Below are positions 7,882 through 13,846 of a DNA stretch of 13,846 nucleotides, piece by piece. The DNA comes from CAZUCD01 sp964618855 (GTDB lineage Bacteria > Sumerlaeota > Sumerlaeia > SLMS01 > JANRJK01). Location of the stretch: assembly GCA_964618855.1 (NCBI GenBank), contig CAZUCD010000102.1, forward strand, positions 1 to 13,846, given 5' to 3'. The translations under genes and the position numbers were made by a program. Position 1 is the stretch's first letter. Each line of letters starts with the position of its first letter. Below the pieces are notes generated by a model. It saw nothing but the letters and a program-made list of their open reading frames with translations, was not told the DNA's origin and ran no database searches.

Positions 7882-7902
7882 CCGGGCACCAATCCCGGTC
7901 AG
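7878..7902. terminator. Bidirectional hairpin containing both stop codons of convergent genes
   Basis: CTGACCGGG (7878-7886) pairs perfectly over 9 bp with CCCGGTCAG (7894-7902) around a 7-nt loop. The plus-strand TGA of the M16 gene (7879-7881) and the minus-strand TGA of the TSUP gene (7899-7901) sit at mirror positions in the two arms. Neither side has a strong T tract, with only CCTTT on the plus side. The symmetry and location make a shared terminator the simplest reading. Confidence 0.6.
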
Positions 7903-8360
7903 GGCTCCTTTGCCTGCTGGCCGCGAAGGTGCCATGCGCCGCCCGCCCAGAATGCGCCGAGCGCTGCGCCGATCCAGCCCATCCACTGCCCCCTCGCCGG
8001 GGCCGTTGAGGCGATCATCTGCGCACCGTAGAAGAAGAGCAGGAGCGCAAATGCACGCTTGAGCGCGGGGGGGGGCACCTTCGCCACCCAGGTGGCTGTA
8101 AGATACGAGCCGATGATGAAAGCCGCAGCCATCACGATGGCCGCCGGCATGTTCACCTCCTCGCGCTTGTGGTAGGCGAGCACCGCCATGAACCCGATCG
8201 GCGGAAGCATCACCGCCAACGAGGTCCCCTGGGCGAGCCGCTGCTGGTACCCCAGGATCAGCATGAGCAGGGGAACCATCACGATCCCGCCACCGATTCC
8301 GAAGAAGCCCGACATGCCCCCGGCCAAAAGGCCGATGATGAACAGCAGCAACCAGTCCAT
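7899..8360 (-). CDS. Half-size TSUP (TauE/SafE) family membrane protein
   Basis: This encodes 153 residues, about half of a standard TSUP transporter. It starts with a hydrophobic helix leading into the family motif GIGGGIVMVP (residues about 21-30), followed by some four more hydrophobic segments (near 40-60, 68-90, 95-115 and 121-140) and a short basic tail. TSUP proteins move sulfite, sulfonates, thiosulfate or other small organic anions across the inner membrane. One-repeat members exist and are thought to work as dimers. The substrate cannot be read from the sequence. The frame is open to 8465, but ATG 8360 follows an AAGGAG sequence at the right distance and begins at the first helix. 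No second half-size gene lies beside it. It is divergent from the aminotransferase gene across 129 nt. Confidence 0.87.
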   Translation of the reverse strand: MDWLLLFIIGLLAGGMSGFFGIGGGIVMVPLLMLILGYQQRLAQGTSLAVMLPPIGFMAVLAYHKREEVNMPAAIVMAAAFIIGSYLTATWVAKVPPPALKRAFALLLFFYGAQMIASTAPARGQWMGWIGAALGAFWAGGAWHLRGQQAKEP

Positions 8361-8368
8361 GGGATGCT

Positions 8369-8374
8369 CTCCTT
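8369..8374 (-). promoter_or_regulatory. Ribosome binding site deciding the TSUP start
   Basis: AAGGAG on the minus strand ends 8 nt before the ATG at 8360. This is the strongest Shine-Dalgarno match in the area and sets the short form of the protein. Confidence 0.75.
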
Positions 8375-8476
8375 GCCCCGAACCCCAATCCCCCAGTGAC
8401 CGGTGGGCAAGGCTGAGGGGAATTCCGCGCTTGTGACCCCCGCCCCGGAGGGGCACCTTCCTCACATCACTCCACC

Positions 8477-8481
8477 GGGAG
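8477..8481 (+). promoter_or_regulatory. Ribosome binding site deciding the aminotransferase start
   Basis: GGGAG lies 8 nt before the ATG at 8490 and supports that start over the in-frame start at 8403. I saw no convincing -35/-10 pair in the 8361-8489 divergent spacer. It does hold a small GCCCC/GGGGC hairpin at 8442-8454. Confidence 0.55.
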
Positions 8482-8489
8482 TCGTCGCC

Positions 8490-9611
8490 ATGCGCCTAGC
8501 CGACCGCCGCAGCCTCATCAATTCCTCGGGGATACGCCGAGTGTTCGACCTGGCGGCCAAGATCCCAAACCCGTGCAACCTCAGCATCGGCATGCCGGAC
8601 TTCGACGTCCCGGACCCCGTGAAGGAGGCGGCCATCACCGCCATCCGCGCGGGCCACAACCGATACACACCGACCGCCGGGATCCCGCCGCTCAAGACCG
8701 CGATCCTTGAACACTACCGCGCCAAGGGCCTCGACTTCGAGGACGTCATCGTCACGAGCGGCACGTCCGGGGGGCTCTTCATGCTGTTCCTCGCGATGCT
8801 CAACCCGGGCGACGAGGTCCTGATCCCCGATCCATACTTCGTGATGTACAAACACCTGCTGACGTTCCTCGGCGTCGTTCCGGTGTACGTGGATACCTAC
8901 CCCGATTTCCGCGTGACGGTTGAGCGGCTCGCCGCGGTCGCCACGCCGCGCACACGGGCGATGATCCTGAACTCACCCGGGAACCCCACGGGGACGGTGT
9001 CGACGGCGGAGGAAGTGCGGGCCATTGCAGCCTTCTGCGCTGAGCGCGACATTGAGCTCATCAGCGACGAGATCTACGAGCCCTTCAGCTACGATGGCGG
9101 CTTCACCTCCCCGAGGAAGTTTCATCGCGGCACGATCGTGATTGGAGGTCTTTCCAAGACGGTTGCGATGACGGGCTGGCGGATCGGCTGGGTGCTGGGG
9201 CCCTCGGACCTGATCAAGGCACTGATGGAGATCCAGCAGTACACGTTCGTCTGCGCGCCCTCCCCCGCGCAGCACGCCGCCATCGCGGGCCTTCGCCACG
9301 ACATCAGCGAGCACGTCGAGGGCTATCGGAGGCGGAGGAACCTGATCCACGAGGGACTTGTGGATGCCGGGTTCAACGTCACGAAGCCTGGGGGGGCCTT
9401 CTACATCTTCCCGGAGGCACCCGGGGGGGACGGCGACGACTTTGTGCGGCGGGCCATCGAAAAGGAACTCCTCGTCATTCCCGGGTCCGTCTTCAGCGAG
9501 CGAAAGAGCCACTTCCGCATCAGCTACGCGGCCAGCGAGGAGCAGATCATGCGCGGCCTCTCGATCCTCCGCCAGGTACTCGCCGAGCAGGGGCAGGGCG
9601 CCGGTCGCTGA
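8490..9611 (+). CDS. PLP-dependent class I/II aminotransferase (aspartate aminotransferase-like)
   Basis: This 373-residue cytosolic enzyme has fold type I aminotransferase motifs in order: an N-terminal NLSIGMPDFDVP, NRYTPTAGIPPLK, the NSPGNPTG loop (161-168), SDEIYEPF, the Schiff-base lysine in GGLSKTVAMTGWRIGW (Lys223) and the C-terminal carboxylate-binding Arg343 in HFRISYA. The length is slightly short but complete for the AspC/AlaT-like subgroup common in bacteria and archaea. The amino donor (aspartate, alanine, branched-chain or aromatic) is not decidable here. The ATG at 8490 is chosen for its GGGAG. The next gene, larB, follows after 11 or 23 nt depending on its start, so the two probably share a transcript and this gene may open the larB-eutN run. 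Confidence 0.93.
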   Translation: MRLADRRSLINSSGIRRVFDLAAKIPNPCNLSIGMPDFDVPDPVKEAAITAIRAGHNRYTPTAGIPPLKTAILEHYRAKGLDFEDVIVTSGTSGGLFMLFLAMLNPGDEVLIPDPYFVMYKHLLTFLGVVPVYVDTYPDFRVTVERLAAVATPRTRAMILNSPGNPTGTVSTAEEVRAIAAFCAERDIELISDEIYEPFSYDGGFTSPRKFHRGTIVIGGLSKTVAMTGWRIGWVLGPSDLIKALMEIQQYTFVCAPSPAQHAAIAGLRHDISEHVEGYRRRRNLIHEGLVDAGFNVTKPGGAFYIFPEAPGGDGDDFVRRAIEKELLVIPGSVFSERKSHFRISYAASEEQIMRGLSILRQVLAEQGQGAGR

Positions 9612-9622
9612 ACCGGCTCTCT

Positions 9623-10468
9623 GTGCCGACTCCGATGCCGAGTCCCCTGCGCCACATCCTGGAACGCGTCGCCACCGGCGCGGTAAGCCCCGCGGACGCC
9701 GAACGCGAGGTGGCGAAGCAGCACGTGGGCGACCTCGGCGACGTCGCAGTGGACCTCGCTCGCCTCGCGCGGCGCGGGAGGCCCGAGGCCATCTTCGGCG
9801 AGGGCAAGTCACCGGCGCAGATACTCGCCGCTGCGAAGTCGCTCCTGACAGCCGGTCAGAATCTAATCGTCACCCGCATCGCGCTCAGGGATGCCAAGGA
9901 GGTTCAGGCTGGGATCGCCTCGATCTCCAACATCACCTCCTACTACCACGAGAGGCCGCGCGTCCTCACCGCCTCGGCGGTGCCGGTCCCCCGCAAAAGG
10001 GGGACGGTGGCCATCGTGTGCGCCGGGACCACGGACCTGCCGATCGCTGAGGAGGCTCTGGTCGTGGCGGATGCGCTCGGCAGCCCCGTGACACTGGTGC
10101 GGGACGTCGGCGTGGCGGGCCTGCACCGCCTGATGCGGCATGCCGACACCCTGCGTTCTGCTCGGGTGATTGTGGTCGCCGCAGGGATGGATGGCGCGCT
10201 CCCCGCTGTGGTGGCGGGGCTTACGGCGGCCCCCGTCATCGCCCTCCCCACCAGCGTCGGATACGGAGCCTCCTTCAGCGGGATTGCACCGCTGCTCACG
10301 ATGCTCAACAGTTGCTCTCCGGGTGTTGCCGTCGTGAACATCGACAACGGGTATGGGGCGGGCTATCTCGCCGATGTGATGAACGGACTGGGTGAGTCGG
10401 CTGCACCCCCCGAGCCCGCCGCGAAGGAACCCGCCGCGATGAAGACCACGCGCCGGCGTGCGCAATAG
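9623..10468 (+). CDS. larB: LarB, nickel-pincer cofactor synthase (P2CMN synthase)
   Basis: This encodes 281 residues from GTG 9623, or 277 from ATG 9635; neither start has a clear Shine-Dalgarno sequence. LarB carboxylates the pyridinium ring of nicotinic acid adenine dinucleotide and cleaves it to the biscarboxylic mononucleotide, the first step towards the nickel-pincer nucleotide of lactate racemase and related LarA-type racemases and epimerases. The sequence has a helical N-terminal domain, then a PurE-like domain with the LarB hallmarks AGTTDLPIAEEA (near 134), AAGMDGALPAVVAGL, PTSVGYGASFSGI (near 208) and MLNSCSPGVAVVNIDNGYGAG. A Pro/Ala-rich basic tail of about 25 residues follows the family core. 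LarC, LarE and LarA are not in the window. It is 7 nt upstream of the first eutN/ccmL gene. Confidence 0.93.
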   Translation: MPTPMPSPLRHILERVATGAVSPADAEREVAKQHVGDLGDVAVDLARLARRGRPEAIFGEGKSPAQILAAAKSLLTAGQNLIVTRIALRDAKEVQAGIASISNITSYYHERPRVLTASAVPVPRKRGTVAIVCAGTTDLPIAEEALVVADALGSPVTLVRDVGVAGLHRLMRHADTLRSARVIVVAAGMDGALPAVVAGLTAAPVIALPTSVGYGASFSGIAPLLTMLNSCSPGVAVVNIDNGYGAGYLADVMNGLGESAAPPEPAAKEPAAMKTTRRRAQ

Positions 10469-10475
10469 GCCAACC

Positions 10476-10760
10476 ATGGACCTTGCACGCGTCATCGGAA
10501 ACGTCGTCGCAACGCACCGCGACCCCGCCCTCGGGGGGTACAGGCTCGCACTCGTGCAACCCGTGAACGAGGAACTGGCGCCCTTCGGCCAGCCGGTCGT
10601 GGCCCTCGATGCCCTCAACAAGAACATAGGCGAGATCGTGTACCTGGTGCGCAGCGGTGACGCGATGACGGCGCATCCGGGCGACTGGGAGGCCCCCGTG
10701 GACTGCGCGATCGCAGGAATGGTGGACCGCCACTACGTGGAAAGGTCCCAAATTCCATGA
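10476..10760 (+). CDS. EutN/CcmL family microcompartment vertex protein, copy 1
   Basis: This 94-residue protein belongs to the BMC-P (EutN/CcmL/PduN) family, whose pentamers cap the vertices of bacterial microcompartments. Hallmarks are the opening DLARVIGNVVAT, VQP at 27-29, Asp45 with the GEIV strand at 52-55, and the C-terminal VDCAIAGMVDR. In place of the usual GAG before GE/GD it has Asn48-Lys49-Asn50, and a short acidic insert (HPGDWEAP) precedes the last strand. The frame is open from a GTG at 10458, but ATG 10476 gives the family start. Ribosome binding is weak, so coupling to larB 7 nt upstream is likely. Its stop overlaps the next start (ATGA at 10757-10760). No hexameric BMC-H gene is visible, so a true shell role is not shown. 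Confidence 0.9.
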   Translation: MDLARVIGNVVATHRDPALGGYRLALVQPVNEELAPFGQPVVALDALNKNIGEIVYLVRSGDAMTAHPGDWEAPVDCAIAGMVDRHYVERSQIP

Positions 10761-11059
10761 AGATCGCACGGGTTGTCGGCAACCTCGTCTCCACAGAAAA
10801 GCTCCCCGCATATGAGGCACGCAAACTGCTCATCGTGCAGCCGTTGGCGCCCGACGGAACGAAGGCCGGCCCCTCGACCATGGCCATCGATTATGTCGGC
10901 GCCGGTGTCGGCGACGTGGTGCTGATGGGCGCGGCCCCGGGCCTCGCAAACCTCGTTTTCCGGATCGAAAACGCCCCCATCAATGAGCTCGTCATGGCCA
11001 TCGTGGACCGAGTCTCCTTCAACGGGAGGGATACCCTTGGGAACAGCGTGGCTGGGTGA
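10757..11059 (+). CDS. EutN/CcmL family microcompartment vertex protein, copy 2
   Basis: This is the second BMC-P protein, 100 residues, and aligns without gaps to copy 1 over the first 56 positions (shared ARVxGNxVxT, VQP at 27-29, Asp45, Gly52). It has the canonical VGAGVGDVV at 47-55. The end, INELVMAIVDRV, is followed by a 10-residue tail. A GGAAAGG sequence about 10 nt upstream and the 4-nt ATGA overlap with copy 1 support tightly coupled, near-equal expression. The two copies differ strongly in the loop at 48-50 and in their C-termini, which suggests separate roles or a mixed pentamer set instead of a recent duplication. The NAGPA-domain gene follows after 7 nt. Confidence 0.92.
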   Translation: MKIARVVGNLVSTEKLPAYEARKLLIVQPLAPDGTKAGPSTMAIDYVGAGVGDVVLMGAAPGLANLVFRIENAPINELVMAIVDRVSFNGRDTLGNSVAG

Positions 11060-11066
11060 TTCACCT

Positions 11067-12653
11067 ATGATCAGACCCGAGTGCGACCTCCTCCACCAGG
11101 AGACGCTCTCCGGCATCGTGGGTGATGTCGTGTCCTCCCGGGACATCGAGTTCGAGGAGGAACTGCGCCGCGAACTCGCGCCGGGCGTCACGTGGCAACG
11201 CAGGCGGCTGAGATTCCTTCTGGGCGAGGGGCGGACCCCGGAGCGACTCTGCATCAACGAACTGTCCATCGACCCGGGCCACGCATCGATCGTCCCGCAG
11301 GCCGCGCTGGACCATGACAACCTCGTCGTCTTCCCGGAGATTGAGGACACCTACTGGGCCACCACGTGGGCCAATGGGGCGATCAGGGGCTCATGGGGCC
11401 TTCGCGAACCGCGCCTATTCGTCGACACGTCACGGGTGCACCTGCGGGCGCTGCATGACATCCCACGCGCATCGATGCGGCTCCACCGCGAGTCCCAGCA
11501 CGACGCGCCGCAGCAGCACCTGCGCGCCCTTGGGGGCGACCTCCTGGGCTTGCCGGCCCGCTTCGTCGAGGGGCACAACCCGACAGGGAAGGCGTCGCTG
11601 GTGCGGTGGATGCCCGCGATTCCGCCCTCGCGGCTCTGCCACTCGCAGCAGGTCGACCTCCTGGCGGTTTGTGCGGCGGGGTTCTACCTCAACTTTCCCG
11701 AGGAGTACTCGGACGGGTTCTCTGCGCTGCACCAACCGTTCGGCGCGACGGTGGTGGCCGGGCGGATGATCGCGCCCCCGTGGGTGGAGCGCGCATGCGT
11801 CATCTTTCGAGGAGCCGCGGTGGACTTTCGGCTCATCGGGCCCGAGTCGCTTCGCCTGCGCATGTTCGGCGTTCCGGGGGAGGTGGCCCTGCGCCTCGCC
11901 TCCGATGACGGCCATTGGAACGGCACGGTGCGGCGCGCGTGGGATACGCCCTTGTCGGCCACGCCGACGGAGGGAGTCGCCGCGCTCGTGTTCAGCGGCT
12001 CGGTCCTCGTGCATTGGGGCCATCCCGCCCAGGTTGGTCCGCCCCCGATTGGCGGGGCGATCGTCTGGCTCGAGGGTGCCGCCGCGCGTGCGGTCCTCGA
12101 TTCCTCCGCGCGCCCCGAGGTTGAACTCCTCCTCGAGCCCGCGCTGCAGGAAGCCCACATCGTGAGCGGGGCGCCGTTGCTGCTGCGCGATGGCGAGGCC
12201 CCGTCGACGAGCGACGACCTCCTTTCGCGGCCATGGGCGGGGGAGTTCGGCGCCGGTGGGCCTCCTCCGACTCGGTTTCCGTTCGATGCCACTCGGACCC
12301 GGGCGCCGAGGACGATGCTCGGACGGGACGCGGCGGGGCACCTGCGCATCGCGGTCGTGGATGGACGCAGGCCAGGCGAGCACAGCATGGGACTGACGCT
12401 CGAGGGGATGTCGCGTCTCGCGCGCGCGATGGAGCTGCGAGATGCCATAAACCTCGATGGGGGCGGCTCGGCCGTGCTTGCCCTCGAGGGCGTGGGCCGC
12501 AGCGATGCGATCACCGAAACCACCGCGCCCGGAGTGGTCAACTTCCCCGCCGATGGCCACGGCAAGGAGCGCATCCTGCCTGTGCTGCTCTCCGTCCTTG
12601 CACGGCCCGCCGCGCGGAGCGAGCGGGAGAGCCTGTTCGACTCGGTGAAGTAG
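11067..12653 (+). CDS. Phosphodiester glycosidase (NAGPA/PF09992) domain protein with long N-terminus
   Basis: This 528-residue protein has a C-terminal part with the NAGPA fold: AAGFYLNF (203-210) with a following GATVVAGR, a TMLGRDAAGHLRIAVVDGR strand pair, GLTLEGMSRLARAM, and the signature NLDGGGSAVL (462-471), ending VNFPADGHGKERILPV. NAGPA-type enzymes cleave sugar-phosphate diesters such as those in mannose-6-phosphate uncovering or cell-wall polymers; bacterial substrates are mostly unknown. Residues 1 to about 195 match nothing I recognise. No signal peptide or membrane helix is visible, unlike most members, so a cytosolic location is inferred. ATG 11067 lies 7 nt after the second eutN gene, with only a weak GGGTG upstream. 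The placement suggests a function tied to the EutN pair. An earlier in-frame start (10983) would overlap eutN deeply and is unlikely. Confidence 0.82.
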   Translation: MIRPECDLLHQETLSGIVGDVVSSRDIEFEEELRRELAPGVTWQRRRLRFLLGEGRTPERLCINELSIDPGHASIVPQAALDHDNLVVFPEIEDTYWATTWANGAIRGSWGLREPRLFVDTSRVHLRALHDIPRASMRLHRESQHDAPQQHLRALGGDLLGLPARFVEGHNPTGKASLVRWMPAIPPSRLCHSQQVDLLAVCAAGFYLNFPEEYSDGFSALHQPFGATVVAGRMIAPPWVERACVIFRGAAVDFRLIGPESLRLRMFGVPGEVALRLASDDGHWNGTVRRAWDTPLSATPTEGVAALVFSGSVLVHWGHPAQVGPPPIGGAIVWLEGAAARAVLDSSARPEVELLLEPALQEAHIVSGAPLLLRDGEAPSTSDDLLSRPWAGEFGAGGPPPTRFPFDATRTRAPRTMLGRDAAGHLRIAVVDGRRPGEHSMGLTLEGMSRLARAMELRDAINLDGGGSAVLALEGVGRSDAITETTAPGVVNFPADGHGKERILPVLLSVLARPAARSERESLFDSVK

Positions 12654-12741
12654 CGCTCCGTGCGTTGAACGGCGGGGTGCCGCCAACAACGCTTGCGCAT
12701 CCCGCGCGCCACCGGAGACTCGAGCCATCATCCCCAACTGC

Positions 12742-12758
12742 CGCCCCTTCCCGGGGCG
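12742..12758 (+). other. Hairpin in the acs leader
   Basis: CGCCCC (12742-12747) pairs perfectly with GGGGCG (12753-12758) around TTCCC, ending 2 nt before the acs GGGAG at 12761-12765. It has no T tract. It could affect ribosome access or end the upstream transcript; in such GC-rich DNA it may also be chance. The rest of the 12654-12770 spacer holds no gene and no clear promoter. Confidence 0.25.
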
Positions 12759-12770
12759 ACGGGAGCGATC

Positions 12771-13846
12771 ATGACGACGGACCACGGCGCACCCCAGCAC
12801 GGCATGGCGGACCTCCTGCGCGAGGACCGCGAGTTCCCCCCGCCCCTGGCCTTTGCGGCACGGGCGAACATCACCGACCGCGCCATCTACCAGCGTGCAA
12901 GGGACGACCACGAGGCGTTCTGGGAAGCCGAGGCGCGGCAGATGCCGTGGACCCGTTCGTGGGAAAAAGTGCTGGAGTGGGCCCCACCCCACGCAAAATG
13001 GTTCGTCGGCGGCCGGATGAACATCGCCCACAACTGCCTCGACTGGCAGATACACCAGGGGCGGAGGAACAAGGCCGCCATCGTCTGGGAGGGGGAGCCC
13101 GGGGATGAGCGCACACTCACCTACGGCCAGCTCCACCGCGAGGTCTGCAAGTTCGCCAATGTCCTCAGGCGCCAAGGTGTCGCGAAGGGCGACCGGGTGG
13201 CGATCTACCTGCCCATGATCCCGGAGGCCGCAATCGCGATGCTGGCCTGCGCGAGGATCGGCGCGGTGCACAGTGTCGTCTTCGGTGGCTTCTCGGCCGA
13301 GGCGCTCTCCGACCGCATCAACGACTCGCAGTGCAAGGCCGTCATCACGGCGGACGGGGGTTGGCGCCGGGGGAACATCGTTCCCCTGAAGCGCGAGGTG
13401 GACCTCGCCCTGCAGAAGTGCCCGTCCGTGAAGAGCGTCATCGTCGTCAAGCGCCCGCACGGGGAGCCGTTCCCATGCCATATCGTCGAGGGGCGCGACC
13501 ATTGGTACCACCGCCAGATGGAGGATGCCTCCCCCGATTGCCCCGCGAGCGAGCAGGACGCCGAGGACATGCTGTACATCCTCTACACGAGCGGAACCAC
13601 CGGGAAGCCCAAGGGCATCGTGCACACCACGGGCGGGTACGCCGTGCAGACCCGGTTCACCATGAAGGCCGTGTTCGACCTCCGGGACGATGATGTGTTC
13701 TGGTGCACGGCCGACGTGGGCTGGGTGACGGGGCACAGCTACGTCGTATACGGGCCGCTCCAGTCGGGCGCGACGGTCTTCATGTACGAGGGGGCGCCGG
13801 ATTGGCCCGAGAAGGACCGCTTCTGGTCGCTCATCGCAAGGCACCA
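12771..13846 (+). CDS. acs: Acetyl-CoA synthetase (AMP-forming), C-terminal part beyond window
   Basis: I translated this by hand: 358 codons are open from ATG 12771 to the window edge, about the first 55 percent of a usual 650-residue Acs. It activates acetate with ATP to acetyl-AMP and then to acetyl-CoA in the cytosol. Visible family features are the N-terminal cap (FWEAEARQMPW, KWFVGGRMNIAHNCLDW), GAVHSVVFGGFSAEAL, the ATP-binding loop YTSGTTGKPKG (272-282) followed by IVHTTGGY, and TADVGWVTGHSYVVYGPL with MYEGAPDWPE, which is diagnostic of acetyl- over longer-chain synthetases, though propionyl-CoA synthetase remains possible. GGGAG at 12761-12765 supports the start. The acetylation-site lysine and the C-terminal domain lie outside. 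It sits 117 nt after the NAGPA gene in the same direction and may have its own promoter. Confidence 0.95.
   Translation, partial: MTTDHGAPQHGMADLLREDREFPPPLAFAARANITDRAIYQRARDDHEAFWEAEARQMPWTRSWEKVLEWAPPHAKWFVGGRMNIAHNCLDWQIHQGRRNKAAIVWEGEPGDERTLTYGQLHREVCKFANVLRRQGVAKGDRVAIYLPMIPEAAIAMLACARIGAVHSVVFGGFSAEALSDRINDSQCKAVITADGGWRRGNIVPLKREVDLALQKCPSVKSVIVVKRPHGEPFPCHIVEGRDHWYHRQMEDASPDCPASEQDAEDMLYILYTSGTTGKPKGIVHTTGGYAVQTRFTMKAVFDLRDDDVFWCTADVGWVTGHSYVVYGPLQSGATVFMYEGAPDWPEKDRFWSLIARH

Noticed and set aside
8442..8454. GCCCC/GGGGC hairpin upstream of the aminotransferase gene as a riboswitch or attenuator
   Set aside because: Five base pairs in GC-rich DNA are too little. No T tract and no known riboswitch pattern are visible.
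11430..13844. Very long minus-strand open frame (about 800 codons) opposite the NAGPA and acs genes
   Set aside because: The translation is Arg/His/Pro/Gly-rich with no recognisable domain, and it runs antisense to two clear genes. Long open antisense frames are expected in GC-rich coding DNA.

Overview
The window is high-GC DNA, apart from a visibly less GC-rich left end, and it is densely coded. The organism is probably a Gram-negative bacterium: there is a GT9 heptosyltransferase of the LPS core type and a peptidase-like protein with a lipoprotein signal. Two tandem EutN/CcmL shell-vertex proteins next to larB would fit an uncultured, metabolically versatile phylum (PVC/FCB-like or a related candidate phylum). 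That placement is inference; nothing in the window fixes the taxonomy. No rRNA, tRNA, IS element, CRISPR array or origin was seen. No stretch over 300 bases lacks a gene.

Layout. (1) Positions 1-486, minus strand: a toxin-antitoxin-like pair, a UPF0175 small protein and an overlapping PIN/DUF3368-type protein cut by the window edge. (2) 633-1688, plus: GT9 heptosyltransferase. (3) 1705-4218, minus: CopA Cu(I) P-type ATPase, convergent with the heptosyltransferase across a GC-rich hairpin. (4) 4356-6356, plus: ABC-F ATPase, divergent from copA, with a recognisable TTGACA promoter. (5) 6427-7881, plus: M16-family lipoprotein whose zinc site is lost. (6) 7899-8360, minus: half-size TSUP (TauE/SafE) membrane protein, convergent with the M16 gene across a 9-bp perfect hairpin that contains both stop codons. 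(7) 8490 to the right edge, plus: a run of six genes: PLP aminotransferase, larB, two eutN/ccmL genes, a phosphodiester-glycosidase (NAGPA) domain protein, and the first 358 codons of acs.

Region 7 is the most interesting part. From the aminotransferase through the NAGPA gene the spacings are 11-23 nt, 7 nt, a 4-nt overlap and 7 nt, which looks like one transcription unit. acs follows after 117 nt. It joins a nickel-pincer cofactor enzyme (LarB), two pentamer-type microcompartment vertex proteins with no hexameric BMC-H shell gene in view, a NAGPA-fold protein with no export signal, and acetate activation. The individual families are known. Their combination suggests a satellite microcompartment locus or a non-shell role for the EutN-fold proteins, but the sequence alone does not prove either.
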